Source: 13-2-20CM-68-14 sp051955535 (GTDB lineage Bacteria; Actinomycetota; Thermoleophilia; Gaiellales; Gaiellaceae). Taken from it: DNA of 64,000 bases. The notes under the pieces are model-generated. The model searched no databases, was not told the origin of the DNA, and saw nothing but the letters and a program-made list of their open reading frames with translations. Shown one piece after another: positions 33,221 through 40,973 of the stretch (positions are counted from its first letter, which is position 1; each line of letters starts with the position of its first letter). The stretch spans positions 1 to 64,000 of the forward strand of contig JBQCGP010000076.1 of NCBI GenBank assembly GCA_051955535.1, read 5' to 3'. The position numbers and the translations under genes are program-made.

Positions 33221-33685
33221 TTAGGCGGGCGGCGGCGGCTTCTTGATGATCACCGTCGTCGCAGCGGTGCGGCAGTTGTTGTGCTCGTTCGACTCGCTCA
33301 CGGCGTGCCCGCCGTCAGCACAGGCGACGAGCGAGTAGGTGCCGAAGGCGAGAGACGGGAGCGCCCTCACCGTTCCGGTCCCCAACGACGCGCGGCCGGG
33401 CCTGAGGCGTGCGACCGACCGGCGCCCGGCCGGCGTCCGCTGACCGGAGGTGGTGCTCACGAGGTAGTACTGCGTCACGGTGCGGCCGGCCGCGCGACCT
33501 CCAATATCGCGCGTCCGGTCGTGGACCTTGAACGAGTTGCCCTGGAACACGACCGCGGGTGGGTTCGAGATCGACGTGACGACGAGGTCGGGCCTCGCCC
33601 GCACGCGAGCGCCGGTCGCGGCGAACGCGATGGCCGAGCCCGTGAAGACGATCGCAAACGCGGCCGCAAAAACCTGGACGCGCAT
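33221..33685 (-). CDS. Secreted CARDB-like protein
   Basis: A 154-residue protein starting at ATG 33685 with GGGAAGGGCG upstream. Residues 1-23 are a Sec signal peptide (VFAAAFAIVFTGSAIAFAATG). The mature part is one Ig-like beta sandwich of the CARDB type: PDLVVTSISNPPAVVFQGNSF, then a YYLVS strand, then GTYSLVACADGGHAVSESNEHNNC. The last is the signature D..N.V.E..E.NN pattern of CARDB domains. These mediate cell-surface adhesion or carry repeats on exoproteins. It interrupts the usual rplI-dnaB adjacency. Confidence 0.75.
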   Translation of the reverse strand: MRVQVFAAAFAIVFTGSAIAFAATGARVRARPDLVVTSISNPPAVVFQGNSFKVHDRTRDIGGRAAGRTVTQYYLVSTTSGQRTPAGRRSVARLRPGRASLGTGTVRALPSLAFGTYSLVACADGGHAVSESNEHNNCRTAATTVIIKKPPPPA

Positions 33686-33719
33686 GCTTGCGCCCTTCCC
33701 GGGCCGGTGCGGAGCCAAA

Positions 33720-34427
33720 CTACTCGGGCGCCGGGTCCGCTTTGGGTTCAGGCGCCGCTTCGGCTTCGGCCTCAGGCACCGCATCGGCCTCAGGCCCCGC
33801 TTCGGCTTCGGTCTCGTCCTCTTCCGGGGCCTGCTCTTCCGCCTCGGCCTCGGCGACCGCGACCTCGGTCGCGGCCTCTTCGGCGGCGCGGGTCTGCTCG
33901 GCCTCGGCGGCGGCGGCCGCTTCCTCCTGCGCAGCGGCTTGGTCGAGGGCCGCGAGCTCCTCCTCGGGCGGCAGCTCGCCGCCCTCCGGCACGACCATGA
34001 GGCGGAGCGTCGCCGTCACGTCCTGGAACAGCTCGACCGGGATCTCGTAGCGGCCGATCCGCTTGATCGACTCCGGCAGGTCGAGCCTGCGGCGGTCGAT
34101 CCGGATGCGCTGCGTCTCCCAGACCCGGTCGGCGATGTCCGTTGCGGTCACGGAGCCGAAGAGGGTGCCGGTCTCGCCGGCGTTGACGTCGAAGCGGACC
34201 TCCGTGCCCTCGAGCTTCTGCGCGAGCTCCTGCGCCTGCTCGAAGCTCTGGGCTTCGTGGCGGGCGCGGCCGGCGGCGAGCTTCTCGAGCTCGGCCACTC
34301 GTCCGGGTGCGGCCGGCTCGGCGAGCCGTCGCGGCAGGAGGTAGTTGCGCGCGAACCCGGGCGCGACGTCGACGACCTCGCCGCGGAGCCCCACCTTCTC
34401 GATGTCCTCGCGGAGGATGACCTGCAC
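33720..34427 (-). CDS. rplI: Ribosomal protein bL9 with long acidic tail
   Basis: A 235-residue bL9, against a usual length of about 150. The standard part begins VQVILREDIEKVGLRGEVVDVAPGFARNYLLPRRLA, with the connecting helix and the C-terminal domain ending near residue 150. The remaining roughly 85 residues are an Ala/Glu/Pro-rich low-complexity tail (EEAAAAAEAEQTRAAEEAA and similar). The start is GTG 34427 behind GGAG, 8 nt after the rpsR stop. The tail is presumably disordered and points away from the ribosome; its function is unknown. Confidence 0.93.
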   Translation of the reverse strand: MQVILREDIEKVGLRGEVVDVAPGFARNYLLPRRLAEPAAPGRVAELEKLAAGRARHEAQSFEQAQELAQKLEGTEVRFDVNAGETGTLFGSVTATDIADRVWETQRIRIDRRRLDLPESIKRIGRYEIPVELFQDVTATLRLMVVPEGGELPPEEELAALDQAAAQEEAAAAAEAEQTRAAEEAATEVAVAEAEAEEQAPEEDETEAEAGPEADAVPEAEAEAAPEPKADPAPE

Positions 34428-34435
34428 GTGAGCTC

Positions 34436-34756
34436 CTAGCCGGAGCGCTCGCGATCGCCGCGCTCGCGGCGGCCGTCGGCACGCTCCTCGCGGCCCTCGG
34501 CGACATAAGGCAGGAGCGCCATCTCCCGCGCGCGCTTGACGGCGACCGCGACCTGCCGCTGGTGTCGCCTGCAGGCGCCGGTGATCCGGCGCGAACGGAT
34601 CTTCCCCTTCTCGGAGATATATCGCCGGAGCTGGTTCACGTCCTTGTAGTCGACCTCTTCGATCTTCTGGCGGCAGAACCAGCAGTTCTTCTTGCGGATC
34701 GGCCCGGCGGAGGGGCCGCCCCGGCGTCGCTGCTGCCTGTCTTTCGTCTGCGCCAT
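34436..34756 (-). CDS. rpsR: Ribosomal protein bS18
   Basis: A 106-residue bS18. The core is KKNCWFCRQKIEEVDYKDVNQLRRYISEKGKIRSRRITGACRRHQRQVAVAVKRAREMALLPY. It has the zinc-type Cys pair CWFC (33-36) and the later Cys, as in C+ ribosomal proteins. A basic, low-complexity tail follows (EGREERADGRRERGDRERSG). The ATG overlaps the ssb stop by one base. The organism thus appears to keep the zinc-binding form of S18. Confidence 0.97.
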   Translation of the reverse strand: MAQTKDRQQRRRGGPSAGPIRKKNCWFCRQKIEEVDYKDVNQLRRYISEKGKIRSRRITGACRRHQRQVAVAVKRAREMALLPYVAEGREERADGRRERGDRERSG

Positions 34757-35199
34757 CAGAAGGGAATGTCGTCGTCGGCTCCGGCCGTGCCGAAGTCGGC
34801 GTTCTCGGTCTGCGCCGCTGCACCCGCTGGGACGAACTGGTTCTGGCCGCCCTCGGCGTCGCCGCGGCTCCCGAGGAACTGGACGCTGTCGGCGACGATC
34901 TCGACCGCCTGCCGCTTCGTCCCGTCCTGGGCGTCCCACTCGCGCCACTCCAGCCGTCCGTCGACGGCGACCGGGCGACCTTTCGACAGGTACTGCGCGC
35001 AGCTCTCGCCCTGGTTGCCCCAGACGGTGATGTCGAAGTAGTTCGGCTTCTCCGTCCACTCGCCGGTCGCGCCGTCCTTGCGCCGCGTGTTGACGGCGAG
35101 CCGCAGGCTGCAGACGGCGGTCCCGCTCGGCGTGTGGCGCAGCTCGGGATCCTTGGTCAGGTTGCCCACGAGCACGACTCTGTTGATGTTGGCGGCCAT
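34756..35199 (-). CDS. ssb: Single-stranded DNA-binding protein
   Basis: A 147-residue SSB. The OB fold (NRVVLVGNLTKDPELRHTPSGTAVCSLRLAV, NYFDITVWGNQGESCAQYLSKGRPVAVDGRLEWREW) occupies about 110 residues. The tail is short and ends in the DDDIPF tip that docks replication and repair partners. Placed between rpsF and rpsR as in most bacteria. Co-transcription with ribosomal genes gives high constitutive levels. Confidence 0.97.
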   Translation of the reverse strand: MAANINRVVLVGNLTKDPELRHTPSGTAVCSLRLAVNTRRKDGATGEWTEKPNYFDITVWGNQGESCAQYLSKGRPVAVDGRLEWREWDAQDGTKRQAVEIVADSVQFLGSRGDAEGGQNQFVPAGAAAQTENADFGTAGADDDIPF

Positions 35200-35209
35200 G
35201 AAATCCTCC

Positions 35210-35578
35210 TCACCCGACGGGGGTCGCTTGCTCCTCCGAATCCTGCCTTGTCTCGTCGATCCTGCCTATTGGCCCGGCCGGACGCGTCGAGCGGGTCGGG
35301 CGGCGAACCGCCATGTGGCGCATGACGCCGTCCGTGATCTTGAGCACGCGCGAGACCTCTTCGAGCGCCTCCGGCGGCGCCCCGAACGTCAGCAGCTGGT
35401 AGAGGCCGTCGGCCTTGTGGTCGATCTCGTATGCGAGCTTGCGCCTGCCCCAGACGTCCTGCCCGCCCCACGTGCCGCCGGCGCTCTCGATGTTCTCGCG
35501 CACGCGCGCGACGATCTCGTTCTGGCGCTCGTCCGGCAGTTCGGGGTCGAGCATGAGCAGGATTTCGTAATCGATCAT
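35210..35578 (-). CDS. rpsF: Ribosomal protein bS6
   Basis: A 122-residue bS6 starting DYEILLMLDPELPDERQNEIVARV, followed by GGQDVWGRRKLAYEIDHKADGLYQLLTF and the usual LKITDGVMRHMAVR. A 25-residue polar tail follows. It binds 16S rRNA together with bS18. First gene of rpsF-ssb-rpsR-rplI; its promoter should be within 35579-35691, which is shared with the divergent gene at 35692. Confidence 0.97.
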   Translation of the reverse strand: MIDYEILLMLDPELPDERQNEIVARVRENIESAGGTWGGQDVWGRRKLAYEIDHKADGLYQLLTFGAPPEALEEVSRVLKITDGVMRHMAVRRPTRSTRPAGPIGRIDETRQDSEEQATPVG

Positions 35579-35691
35579 CGTCCCGAATCTCTCCTTCCCA
35601 CGGTCTGAGTCGGCCTCGCCTGCCGGCGCCGCTTCGGGGTGTACGGCGCGAGGGCGAGGCAGGAAGTCCGCGGAAGAGTAGCATCGCCCCG

Positions 35692-35976
35692 ATGAGAGCC
35701 CGCGCCGCCTGGATCGCCGGTGCGCTCGGCGCCGCGGGAGTCGCTTACCGCGCGGTGCGTCGCCGCACCCGCCCGGCCGCCGACCCGCGGGCGGACGAAT
35801 TGCGGCGCAAGCTCGACGAGTCGAAGCCCCTCGTCGACGAGCGTGAGCAGTTCGAGTCGGGTGAGACCGCCGTCGACGAGGTCGAGCCGGCGACGCTCGA
35901 GGAGAAGCGCGCCGCCGTGCACGAGCGCGGGCAGGCCGCCGCTCGCGAGATGCGCGGCGACGGGGAGGCTAGATAG
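35692..35976 (+). CDS. Small anchored hypothetical protein, 94 residues
   Basis: The N-terminus RARAAWIAGALGAAGVAYRAVRRRTR is a short hydrophobic segment flanked by arginines, likely a membrane anchor. The rest is charged and helical (DELRRKLDESKPLVDEREQFESGE, PATLEEKRAAVHERGQAAAREM). No family recognised. It is followed with a possible stop/start overlap by the HIT-family gene. Confidence 0.6.
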   Translation: MRARAAWIAGALGAAGVAYRAVRRRTRPAADPRADELRRKLDESKPLVDEREQFESGETAVDEVEPATLEEKRAAVHERGQAAAREMRGDGEAR

Positions 35977-35996
35977 ACGGCTGCCTCGCGTGCGAT

Positions 35997-36410
35997 GTGC
36001 TCGAGGGTCGGATCGAGGCGCCCGGCGGCACGATCGTCGACGACGGGTCTTGGCACGTGGACCATGCGATCGAGCCGCCGTTTGCACGCGGCTGGCTGAT
36101 CGTCAAGTCGCACAGGCACGTCGAGTCGATCGCGAGCCTCCGCGCCGCCGACTCGGTCGCACTCGGCCCGTTGCTTCGGCGGCTCACCGGCGCGATGGAG
36201 CGGGCCTTCGGCGCCGAGCGCGTGTACGTCTGCTCGTTCGGCGAGACCGTTCGGCACGTTCATTTCCATCTGATTCCCCGGACTCCGGAGATGCCGCCGG
36301 ATGGCCCGCTGCTGATGCCCGACTTCTTTGCCGAGGAGCGCCGCTGGGGCTGCTCCGCCGAGGAGGCCGCCGCGGCCGCGGAGGAGGTCCGGAAGGCGCT
36401 AGCGCGCTGA
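35997..36410 (+). CDS. HIT-family protein
   Basis: A histidine-triad hydrolase or transferase with the motif VRHVHFHLIPR, acting on nucleotide phosphoramidates or dinucleotides in this superfamily. The first ordinary start is GTG 35997. The frame upstream, however, reads DGCLACD just before it. A CxxC at this place is a common zinc site in HIT proteins, so the true start may be ATA at 35973, overlapping the upstream TAG stop. The C-terminal RRWGCSAEEAAAAAEEVRKAL is an extra helix. Convergent overlap of 12 nt with the amidase gene. Confidence 0.85.
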   Translation: MLEGRIEAPGGTIVDDGSWHVDHAIEPPFARGWLIVKSHRHVESIASLRAADSVALGPLLRRLTGAMERAFGAERVYVCSFGETVRHVHFHLIPRTPEMPPDGPLLMPDFFAEERRWGCSAEEAAAAAEEVRKALAR

Positions 36411-37043
36411 AACGAAGGCCACGACGCCCGCGGTCAGTCCGCGCGCGATCTTCAACTCGTAGCCGCTCGACTGCAGTAGCCGCCGCTCGGCCGGGTTGGA
36501 GAGGTATCCGCACTCGACGAGGATCGCGGGCACGTTCGCCCAGTTGAAGCCCGTCAGGTCGCTGCGCGGGACGAGGCCCAGGTTCGTCGCCCCGGTCGCG
36601 CGCAGCGCCGAGGCCTGGACGAGCCGCGCCGCCCGCAGGCTGCGCGTGTAGATGTCGTCCGTCCAGCCCTTGTGAAAGGCGGGGTAGAGCGTCTGGAACC
36701 CGTGCAGCGACGTGTTCGTGGAGCCGTCGGCATGGATCCTCAGCATCAGCGCGGAGTGGCGGCGGTTGCAGAACTGGGCGCGCGCGATGTTGCCGCCGCT
36801 GCCGTAACGGAAAACGGCCCCGGCACGCGTCATTGCGACCCGGTAGCCGCGGCGCAGAAGCAGTGTCCGTGTCCGCCGTGCGACGGCGAGGTTGAAGGCG
36901 GCCTCGCCGGCCGCGCCGCCGCCGTCCTTGATCTTGAGCACATGCGACCCGGGCCCGATCGGCTCGGTCTGCCTGCCGATCGCAGGCGGCGTCCCGTGGC
37001 CCGGGTCGAGGCAGACGAGCGGCGGCGGCGCTGCGTGGATCAC
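36399..37043 (-). CDS. N-acetylmuramoyl-L-alanine amidase (Amidase_3)
   Basis: A 214-residue zinc amidase that cuts the lactyl-amide bond of peptidoglycan. The zinc ligands are the His of VCLDPGHG, the Glu of GGAAGEAAFNLAVA and the His of LMLRIHADGS. The catalytic Glu is in PAILVECGYLSNPAERRLLQ. There is no signal peptide with the chosen start, GTG 37043, which overlaps the esterase stop (GTGA). It may be exported by another route or act after lysis, or the true N-terminus may differ. The longer open frame upstream is esterase sequence in another frame. Confidence 0.88.
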   Translation of the reverse strand: MIHAAPPPLVCLDPGHGTPPAIGRQTEPIGPGSHVLKIKDGGGAAGEAAFNLAVARRTRTLLLRRGYRVAMTRAGAVFRYGSGGNIARAQFCNRRHSALMLRIHADGSTNTSLHGFQTLYPAFHKGWTDDIYTRSLRAARLVQASALRATGATNLGLVPRSDLTGFNWANVPAILVECGYLSNPAERRLLQSSGYELKIARGLTAGVVAFVSAR

Positions 37044-38062
37044 GCGAGCTTTTCGGCGAGGTACTTGACGGCGAGCGGGTAGCGCCACTCGATGCCCGAG
37101 TGCGTGCCGTCGAAGAGCTCGAAGACGTAGTCGTCGATCCCGATCGCCTCGAGCGCCCTGCGGAAGGCCTCGGCGCCGAGGTCGAGGTAGGCGTCGTCCT
37201 TGTTGCCGGCATCGATGTAGATCGCCTTGAGCGAGCGCAGCGTCTCCCCGTGGCGGGGAACCATCCGCACCGGGTCCCACGCCAGCCAGCGCTCCCAGAC
37301 ATCGGACCTGAGCTGGCCCGTCAACGGCTCGTAGGGAACGTGGACGGTGCCGTCCTCGTCGGTCGAGTAGCAAGCCGCCATACACCAGTCGTTCAGGAGC
37401 ACGTAGTCGGTCGGCTTCGAGAACGGGATCCGCGACCGGAAGTCCTCCCAGAAGCGGTCGAACGAGCCGTCGTAGTCGTCCCGCAGCGCCCGCGCGGACC
37501 TCCGGAACTCCGGCTCGTAGCAGACCTCGAAGAGCGCGTCGCCCGCGTGGGTCGCGAGGCCGCCGAACAGGTCGGGGCGGAGCATCGGCGTCACCATCGC
37601 GCCGTAGCCGCCGCTCGACTTGCCCGCGATCCCGCGGTGATCGCGGCCGGCGAGCGACCGATAGTTCGCGTCGACCCAAGGGACGACCTCGTCGCAGAGG
37701 TACGTGTGGTAGCGGCCTGTGCCCGGTGAGTCGAGGAACTGGCTGCCGCCGAGCGACGTCCAGGCGTCGACCCAGACGAGCAGCGCGGGCTCTGCCTCGC
37801 CCGAGGCGAACAGCTCGTCCATCAGCTCGGGAGGGTTGCGGCGGAAACTCGCACGGTTTCGCCACATGTCCAGTTGCCCGCCGAGCCCCTGGATCAGGTA
37901 GATCGAGGGGTAGCCGCGCTCAGGGTCGTCGTCGTAGCCCGGAGGCACGTAGACCCAGAGCGGCCGTTCGTGAGGGTCGCCGAGCGGGTTCCCCCGCAGC
38001 GCCTCGCTGGTGAACGTGTGCTCCTCGAGTCTCCCCGCGAGCTCGGTCGACCACGGCAGCAT
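37040..38062 (-). CDS. Esterase-D-like alpha/beta hydrolase
   Basis: A 340-residue enzyme of the putative esterase (antigen 85/Fes-like) family. RPLWVYVPPGYDDDPERGYPSIYLIQGLGG is the family N-terminus. The nucleophile is S149 in GIAGKSSGGYGA. The acid is probably the Asp in AIYIDAGNKDD, and the His is in FDGTHSGIEWRYPLAVKYL. The substrate is unknown, perhaps an ester or short-chain carbohydrate ester. It is cytoplasmic by sequence. Coupled (GTGA) to the amidase gene. Confidence 0.85.
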   Translation of the reverse strand: MLPWSTELAGRLEEHTFTSEALRGNPLGDPHERPLWVYVPPGYDDDPERGYPSIYLIQGLGGQLDMWRNRASFRRNPPELMDELFASGEAEPALLVWVDAWTSLGGSQFLDSPGTGRYHTYLCDEVVPWVDANYRSLAGRDHRGIAGKSSGGYGAMVTPMLRPDLFGGLATHAGDALFEVCYEPEFRRSARALRDDYDGSFDRFWEDFRSRIPFSKPTDYVLLNDWCMAACYSTDEDGTVHVPYEPLTGQLRSDVWERWLAWDPVRMVPRHGETLRSLKAIYIDAGNKDDAYLDLGAEAFRRALEAIGIDDYVFELFDGTHSGIEWRYPLAVKYLAEKLA

Positions 38063-38210
38063 CAGCCGAGAACCTACCGGCTTGACTCTCCCCCAACGGG
38101 AGCCTTCCTGCTTGCCTCATGAGCACTCGAGCGCTGTGCCTGCCGGCTCGAGCTGACCCTCCAGGGCGGCGGGGGAGAGGTTGTCCGCCGCCCGGGGGAT
38201 CAGACCGGGC

Positions 38211-38525
38211 TCAATGGAGCCACGGGGAGAGAAACCGTTCGATGTCGCGACAACCCTGCGGGTTCGCGAGCCAGGCCTGCGCGCGCCGCTCGGAAACGAC
38301 GACAAGCGTCGGGACGGTCTTGATCTTGAAGCGCTCGACGAGCTCCGTATGCGCGTCGGCGTCGACGCGGAGAATCTCGAACGTGTCGTGATTCGAGCGC
38401 CGCTGCAGCACCTGAGCGAGGAAGCCTTCGACCCGGCGGCAGCGCCCCGACGATTCCGACTGGAAGAAGACCAGACTCGGCTTCGGCGTCGAACGCACGG
38501 CGGCCGCGCCGTTGCGCGCCGCCAT
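38211..38525 (-). CDS. Thioredoxin-fold protein with incomplete active site
   Basis: A 104-residue protein starting at ATG 38525, one base after the STAS stop. SLVFFQSESSGRCRRVEGFLAQVL lies where WCGPC normally stands. Only the second Cys (SGRC) remains, and the first is Ser or Gly. The cis-proline segment KIKTVPTLVVV is intact. Such single-Cys thioredoxin folds can act as adaptors or in mixed disulfides rather than as reductases. Placed at the end of a signalling operon next to a STAS protein. A weaker start further upstream in the frame lies inside STAS and was not used. Confidence 0.7.
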   Translation of the reverse strand: MAARNGAAAVRSTPKPSLVFFQSESSGRCRRVEGFLAQVLQRRSNHDTFEILRVDADAHTELVERFKIKTVPTLVVVSERRAQAWLANPQGCRDIERFLSPWLH

Positions 38526-38526
38526 C

Positions 38527-38913
38527 TCAGCCTCCCGCCGCAGCAGCGGCGGCGTGCCCGGGAACGAGGTCGGCGAGAGCGTCGTGGAGGGTCGCGTAGG
38601 TAAGGAGAACACGGTCGAGACCGGTCACCTCTAGAACCCGTCGGGTACGCGGGTCGTTCGTCACGAGGACGAGGGAGTGGCCGCGACCCTCCAGACGCTT
38701 GGTCTCCTGGACGAGCACCCCGAGCGCGGTGGAGTCGATGAAGCTGATCTCAGACAGGTCGATGACGACCGTGTCCGCCCCCACGGCGTCAGCTTCATCG
38801 ATCCCGCACCTGACGCGTTCGGCGGTGTACAGGTCGAGTTCGCCCGACACCGACACGAGCGCCAGCTCGCGCGTGAGACTGGCGACCTTGACGTGGAACT
38901 CGGCCAGGAACAC
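38527..38913 (-). CDS. STAS-domain anti-sigma-factor antagonist
   Basis: A 128-residue SpoIIAA/RsbV-like protein. VSVSGELDLYTAERVRCGIDEA, then VVIDLSEISFIDSTALGVLV, where S61 is the phosphorylatable Ser, then LVLVTNDPRTRRVLEVTGLDRVL. These act in partner-switching by binding an anti-sigma kinase when unphosphorylated. No RsbW-type kinase or sigma factor is adjacent. The C-terminal tail is Ala-rich. Start GTG 38913. It lies 57 nt behind the response regulator gene. Confidence 0.88.
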   Translation of the reverse strand: MFLAEFHVKVASLTRELALVSVSGELDLYTAERVRCGIDEADAVGADTVVIDLSEISFIDSTALGVLVQETKRLEGRGHSLVLVTNDPRTRRVLEVTGLDRVLLTYATLHDALADLVPGHAAAAAAGG

Positions 38914-38970
38914 ATCGCGAGCCTATGAATCCGCCGCTTTGGCGCGCATAGGCGTTTCGTGAGGGTTTGC

Positions 38971-39657
38971 CTATACGGCTTCGAGCTTGTAACCGGCGCC
39001 GCGAATGGTCACGAGGCGCTCGGGGTTCGCCGGATCGCGCTCGATCTTGTGCCGGATGTTGGACACGTGCAGGTCGGCGGTCCGCTCGTCGCCGACGTGG
39101 TCCGCGTCCCAGAGGTGGCGCATGATCTCGGGGCGCGAGTAGACGCGGCCGGGATCGCTTGCGAGCAGCCCGAGCAGCTTTAGCTCGAAGCGAGTCAGCT
39201 GGATCCGCCGGCCGTCCACGGTCGCCTCGTGTCCCACGAGGTCGACGACGAGATCGCCCACGACGAGCTTCGCTCCTTCACCGGTAGCGTCGAGCTCTCG
39301 CCGGCGGAGGAGCGCACGCACGCGCGCGACGACCTCCGCCGTCGAGAACGGCTTGGTCACGTAGTCGTCGGCGCCGACCTCGAGCCCGAGCACGCGGTCG
39401 ACCTCGGTGTCCTTCGCCGTCAACATCAGGATCGGGATCGCGCTCTCATCGCGGAGCTGCCGGCAGACCTCCAGGCCGGGCACGCCCCGAAGCATCAAGT
39501 CGAGCACGAGCAGGTCATACGGGGTCTCGCGCGCGCGACTCAATGCCTCGGCGCCGTCGCCGACCGCGTCGACGTCGAAGCCCTCGCCGCGAAGGGCGTA
39601 TGCGAGCGCGTCCGCAATCGCGGCTTCGTCCTCGGCGACGAGGATCCGCCCGGCCAT
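38971..39657 (-). CDS. OmpR/PhoB-family response regulator
   Basis: A 228-residue regulator. In the receiver domain the phosphoacceptor is D53 (LLVLDLMLRG), with the acidic pocket in LVAEDE and the Lys in DDYVTKPFS. The winged-helix DNA-binding domain ends HVSNIRHKIERDPANPERLVTIRGAGYKLEAV, as in OmpR/PhoB. Its ATG overlaps the upstream histidine kinase stop by one base, so that kinase is its likely partner. Confidence 0.95.
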   Translation of the reverse strand: MAGRILVAEDEAAIADALAYALRGEGFDVDAVGDGAEALSRARETPYDLLVLDLMLRGVPGLEVCRQLRDESAIPILMLTAKDTEVDRVLGLEVGADDYVTKPFSTAEVVARVRALLRRRELDATGEGAKLVVGDLVVDLVGHEATVDGRRIQLTRFELKLLGLLASDPGRVYSRPEIMRHLWDADHVGDERTADLHVSNIRHKIERDPANPERLVTIRGAGYKLEAV

Positions 39658-40970
39658 CAGGCGAGCAGGCGCGCGGTCGGGAGGCGCATCCGCACGCGGG
39701 TTCCGACGTTCAGCGCCGAGTCGAGCTCGATCGTGCCGCCGAGCGCCTCCACCGCCTCCTTCGCGATCGCGAGACCGAGGCCGATCCCGCCGCTGCCCTG
39801 AGACCGGTGAAAGCGCGCAAAAGCCTGGGCGACGTCCTCATCGCTCATGCCGCTTCCGGTGTCGCGGATCTCGAGCTCCGTCGCGGTTTCGCGGTCGCGC
39901 GCCACCAAGGCAATCTCACCCTCGCGCGTGTGCCGCGCGGCGTTGGCGGCGACGTTGTCGACCGCCTGACGGAGCAGGTCTCGGTCGGCGAGCATCGCCA
40001 GCTCGGGCGCGGCGGCTACGTGGACCCGCACGCCCACGTGCGCGTCGAGGTCGGCAGCCACCTCCTCGAGGAGCGGCTTTGCGGCGATCAGCTCGAGGTG
40101 TGGCTGGTCCATCCCTTCTTGCATCCGCCGGAGCAGAAGCAGTGAAGTCGCCAGCCGGGACAGCCGGTCGGCCTGCAGGCGGATATGGGTGAGGAACTGG
40201 TCCCGGACGGCGGGGTCGTCCTTCCCGCCGGACTCGAGCGCCTCGACGACGCTCAGGATCGCAGCAACCGGCGTCCGCAGCTCGTGGGCGGCGTTCTCGA
40301 CGAACTCCCGCTCGGAGCGCCGCGCCCGTTCGTCCCGCGTGACGTCGGAGATCACGAGCGTCCCCGTCGCCCGGTCGGAAGAGGTCAGCCCTTCGACCGC
40401 GAAGGTCCGGCCGCCCACGTCGAAGACGTGTCTTCCGACGACCGGCAGTCGGCCGAAGAGTGACTGTGCCGTCTCGCGAAGGGAGTGTTCCGGCCATGGC
40501 TCCGGGATCGTCTCGCCGTCGCGCAGGCCGCGGTCTCGGAACAGCCGCCGCGCCGCCGGATTGGCGAAGACGACGCGAAGATAGGGGTCGACGACCACGA
40601 TTCCCTGCGGCAGCCGGGTGAGCAGCCGGTCGGCCCAACGATCGGGTGAGAGTGCCGCCGCCGAGGCGGGCGGGGAATCCCCGTCAGGCGTCGTCACGGT
40701 CCAGCGAATCCGGCCGTCGTCGTGGCGGGCGACGACCTCGGCAGCGATGTCGGCGTGGTCACGCGGCGTCAGTGCGAGCGACATCCTGACCTCGCCGTTG
40801 CGTCCGACGCCGAGCAAGAGCCTTCGGAAACGGCGCCGATCCCTTGTTGCCACAAAGGTCGCGAGTGGCTTGCCGATCAGGAATCGTTCATCGATCGCAA
40901 GCAGCGCTGCGGCATCGGCCGCCGCGCTCCAGATGACCCCCTGGTCGTCGGTGACGAACTCGCAGACCAC
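39657..40970 (-). CDS. Soluble PAS sensor histidine kinase
   Basis: A 437-residue kinase without transmembrane helices. Two PAS-like regions (about 1-95 and 110-215, with IVVVDPYLRVVFANPAARRLF) precede the DHp helix. The phosphoacceptor is H229 in FVENAAHELRTPVAAIL. The ATPase part has DNVAANAARHT (N box), DTGSGMS (G1) and GGIGLGLAIAKEAV (G2). It should phosphorylate the adjacent OmpR-type regulator. No TM, so the signal is likely cytoplasmic, such as redox or metabolites. Confidence 0.93.
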   Translation of the reverse strand: MVCEFVTDDQGVIWSAAADAAALLAIDERFLIGKPLATFVATRDRRRFRRLLLGVGRNGEVRMSLALTPRDHADIAAEVVARHDDGRIRWTVTTPDGDSPPASAAALSPDRWADRLLTRLPQGIVVVDPYLRVVFANPAARRLFRDRGLRDGETIPEPWPEHSLRETAQSLFGRLPVVGRHVFDVGGRTFAVEGLTSSDRATGTLVISDVTRDERARRSEREFVENAAHELRTPVAAILSVVEALESGGKDDPAVRDQFLTHIRLQADRLSRLATSLLLLRRMQEGMDQPHLELIAAKPLLEEVAADLDAHVGVRVHVAAAPELAMLADRDLLRQAVDNVAANAARHTREGEIALVARDRETATELEIRDTGSGMSDEDVAQAFARFHRSQGSGGIGLGLAIAKEAVEALGGTIELDSALNVGTRVRMRLPTARLLA

Positions 40971-40973
40971 GCG

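Noticed and set aside
37043..37865. Extension of the amidase gene by about 270 codons upstream
   Set aside because: That part is the esterase gene in another frame. The amidase begins at GTG 37043.
38914..38970. Small gene or regulatory RNA between STAS and the response regulator
   Set aside because: The gap is 57 bp and holds no palindrome or open frame that I could support.
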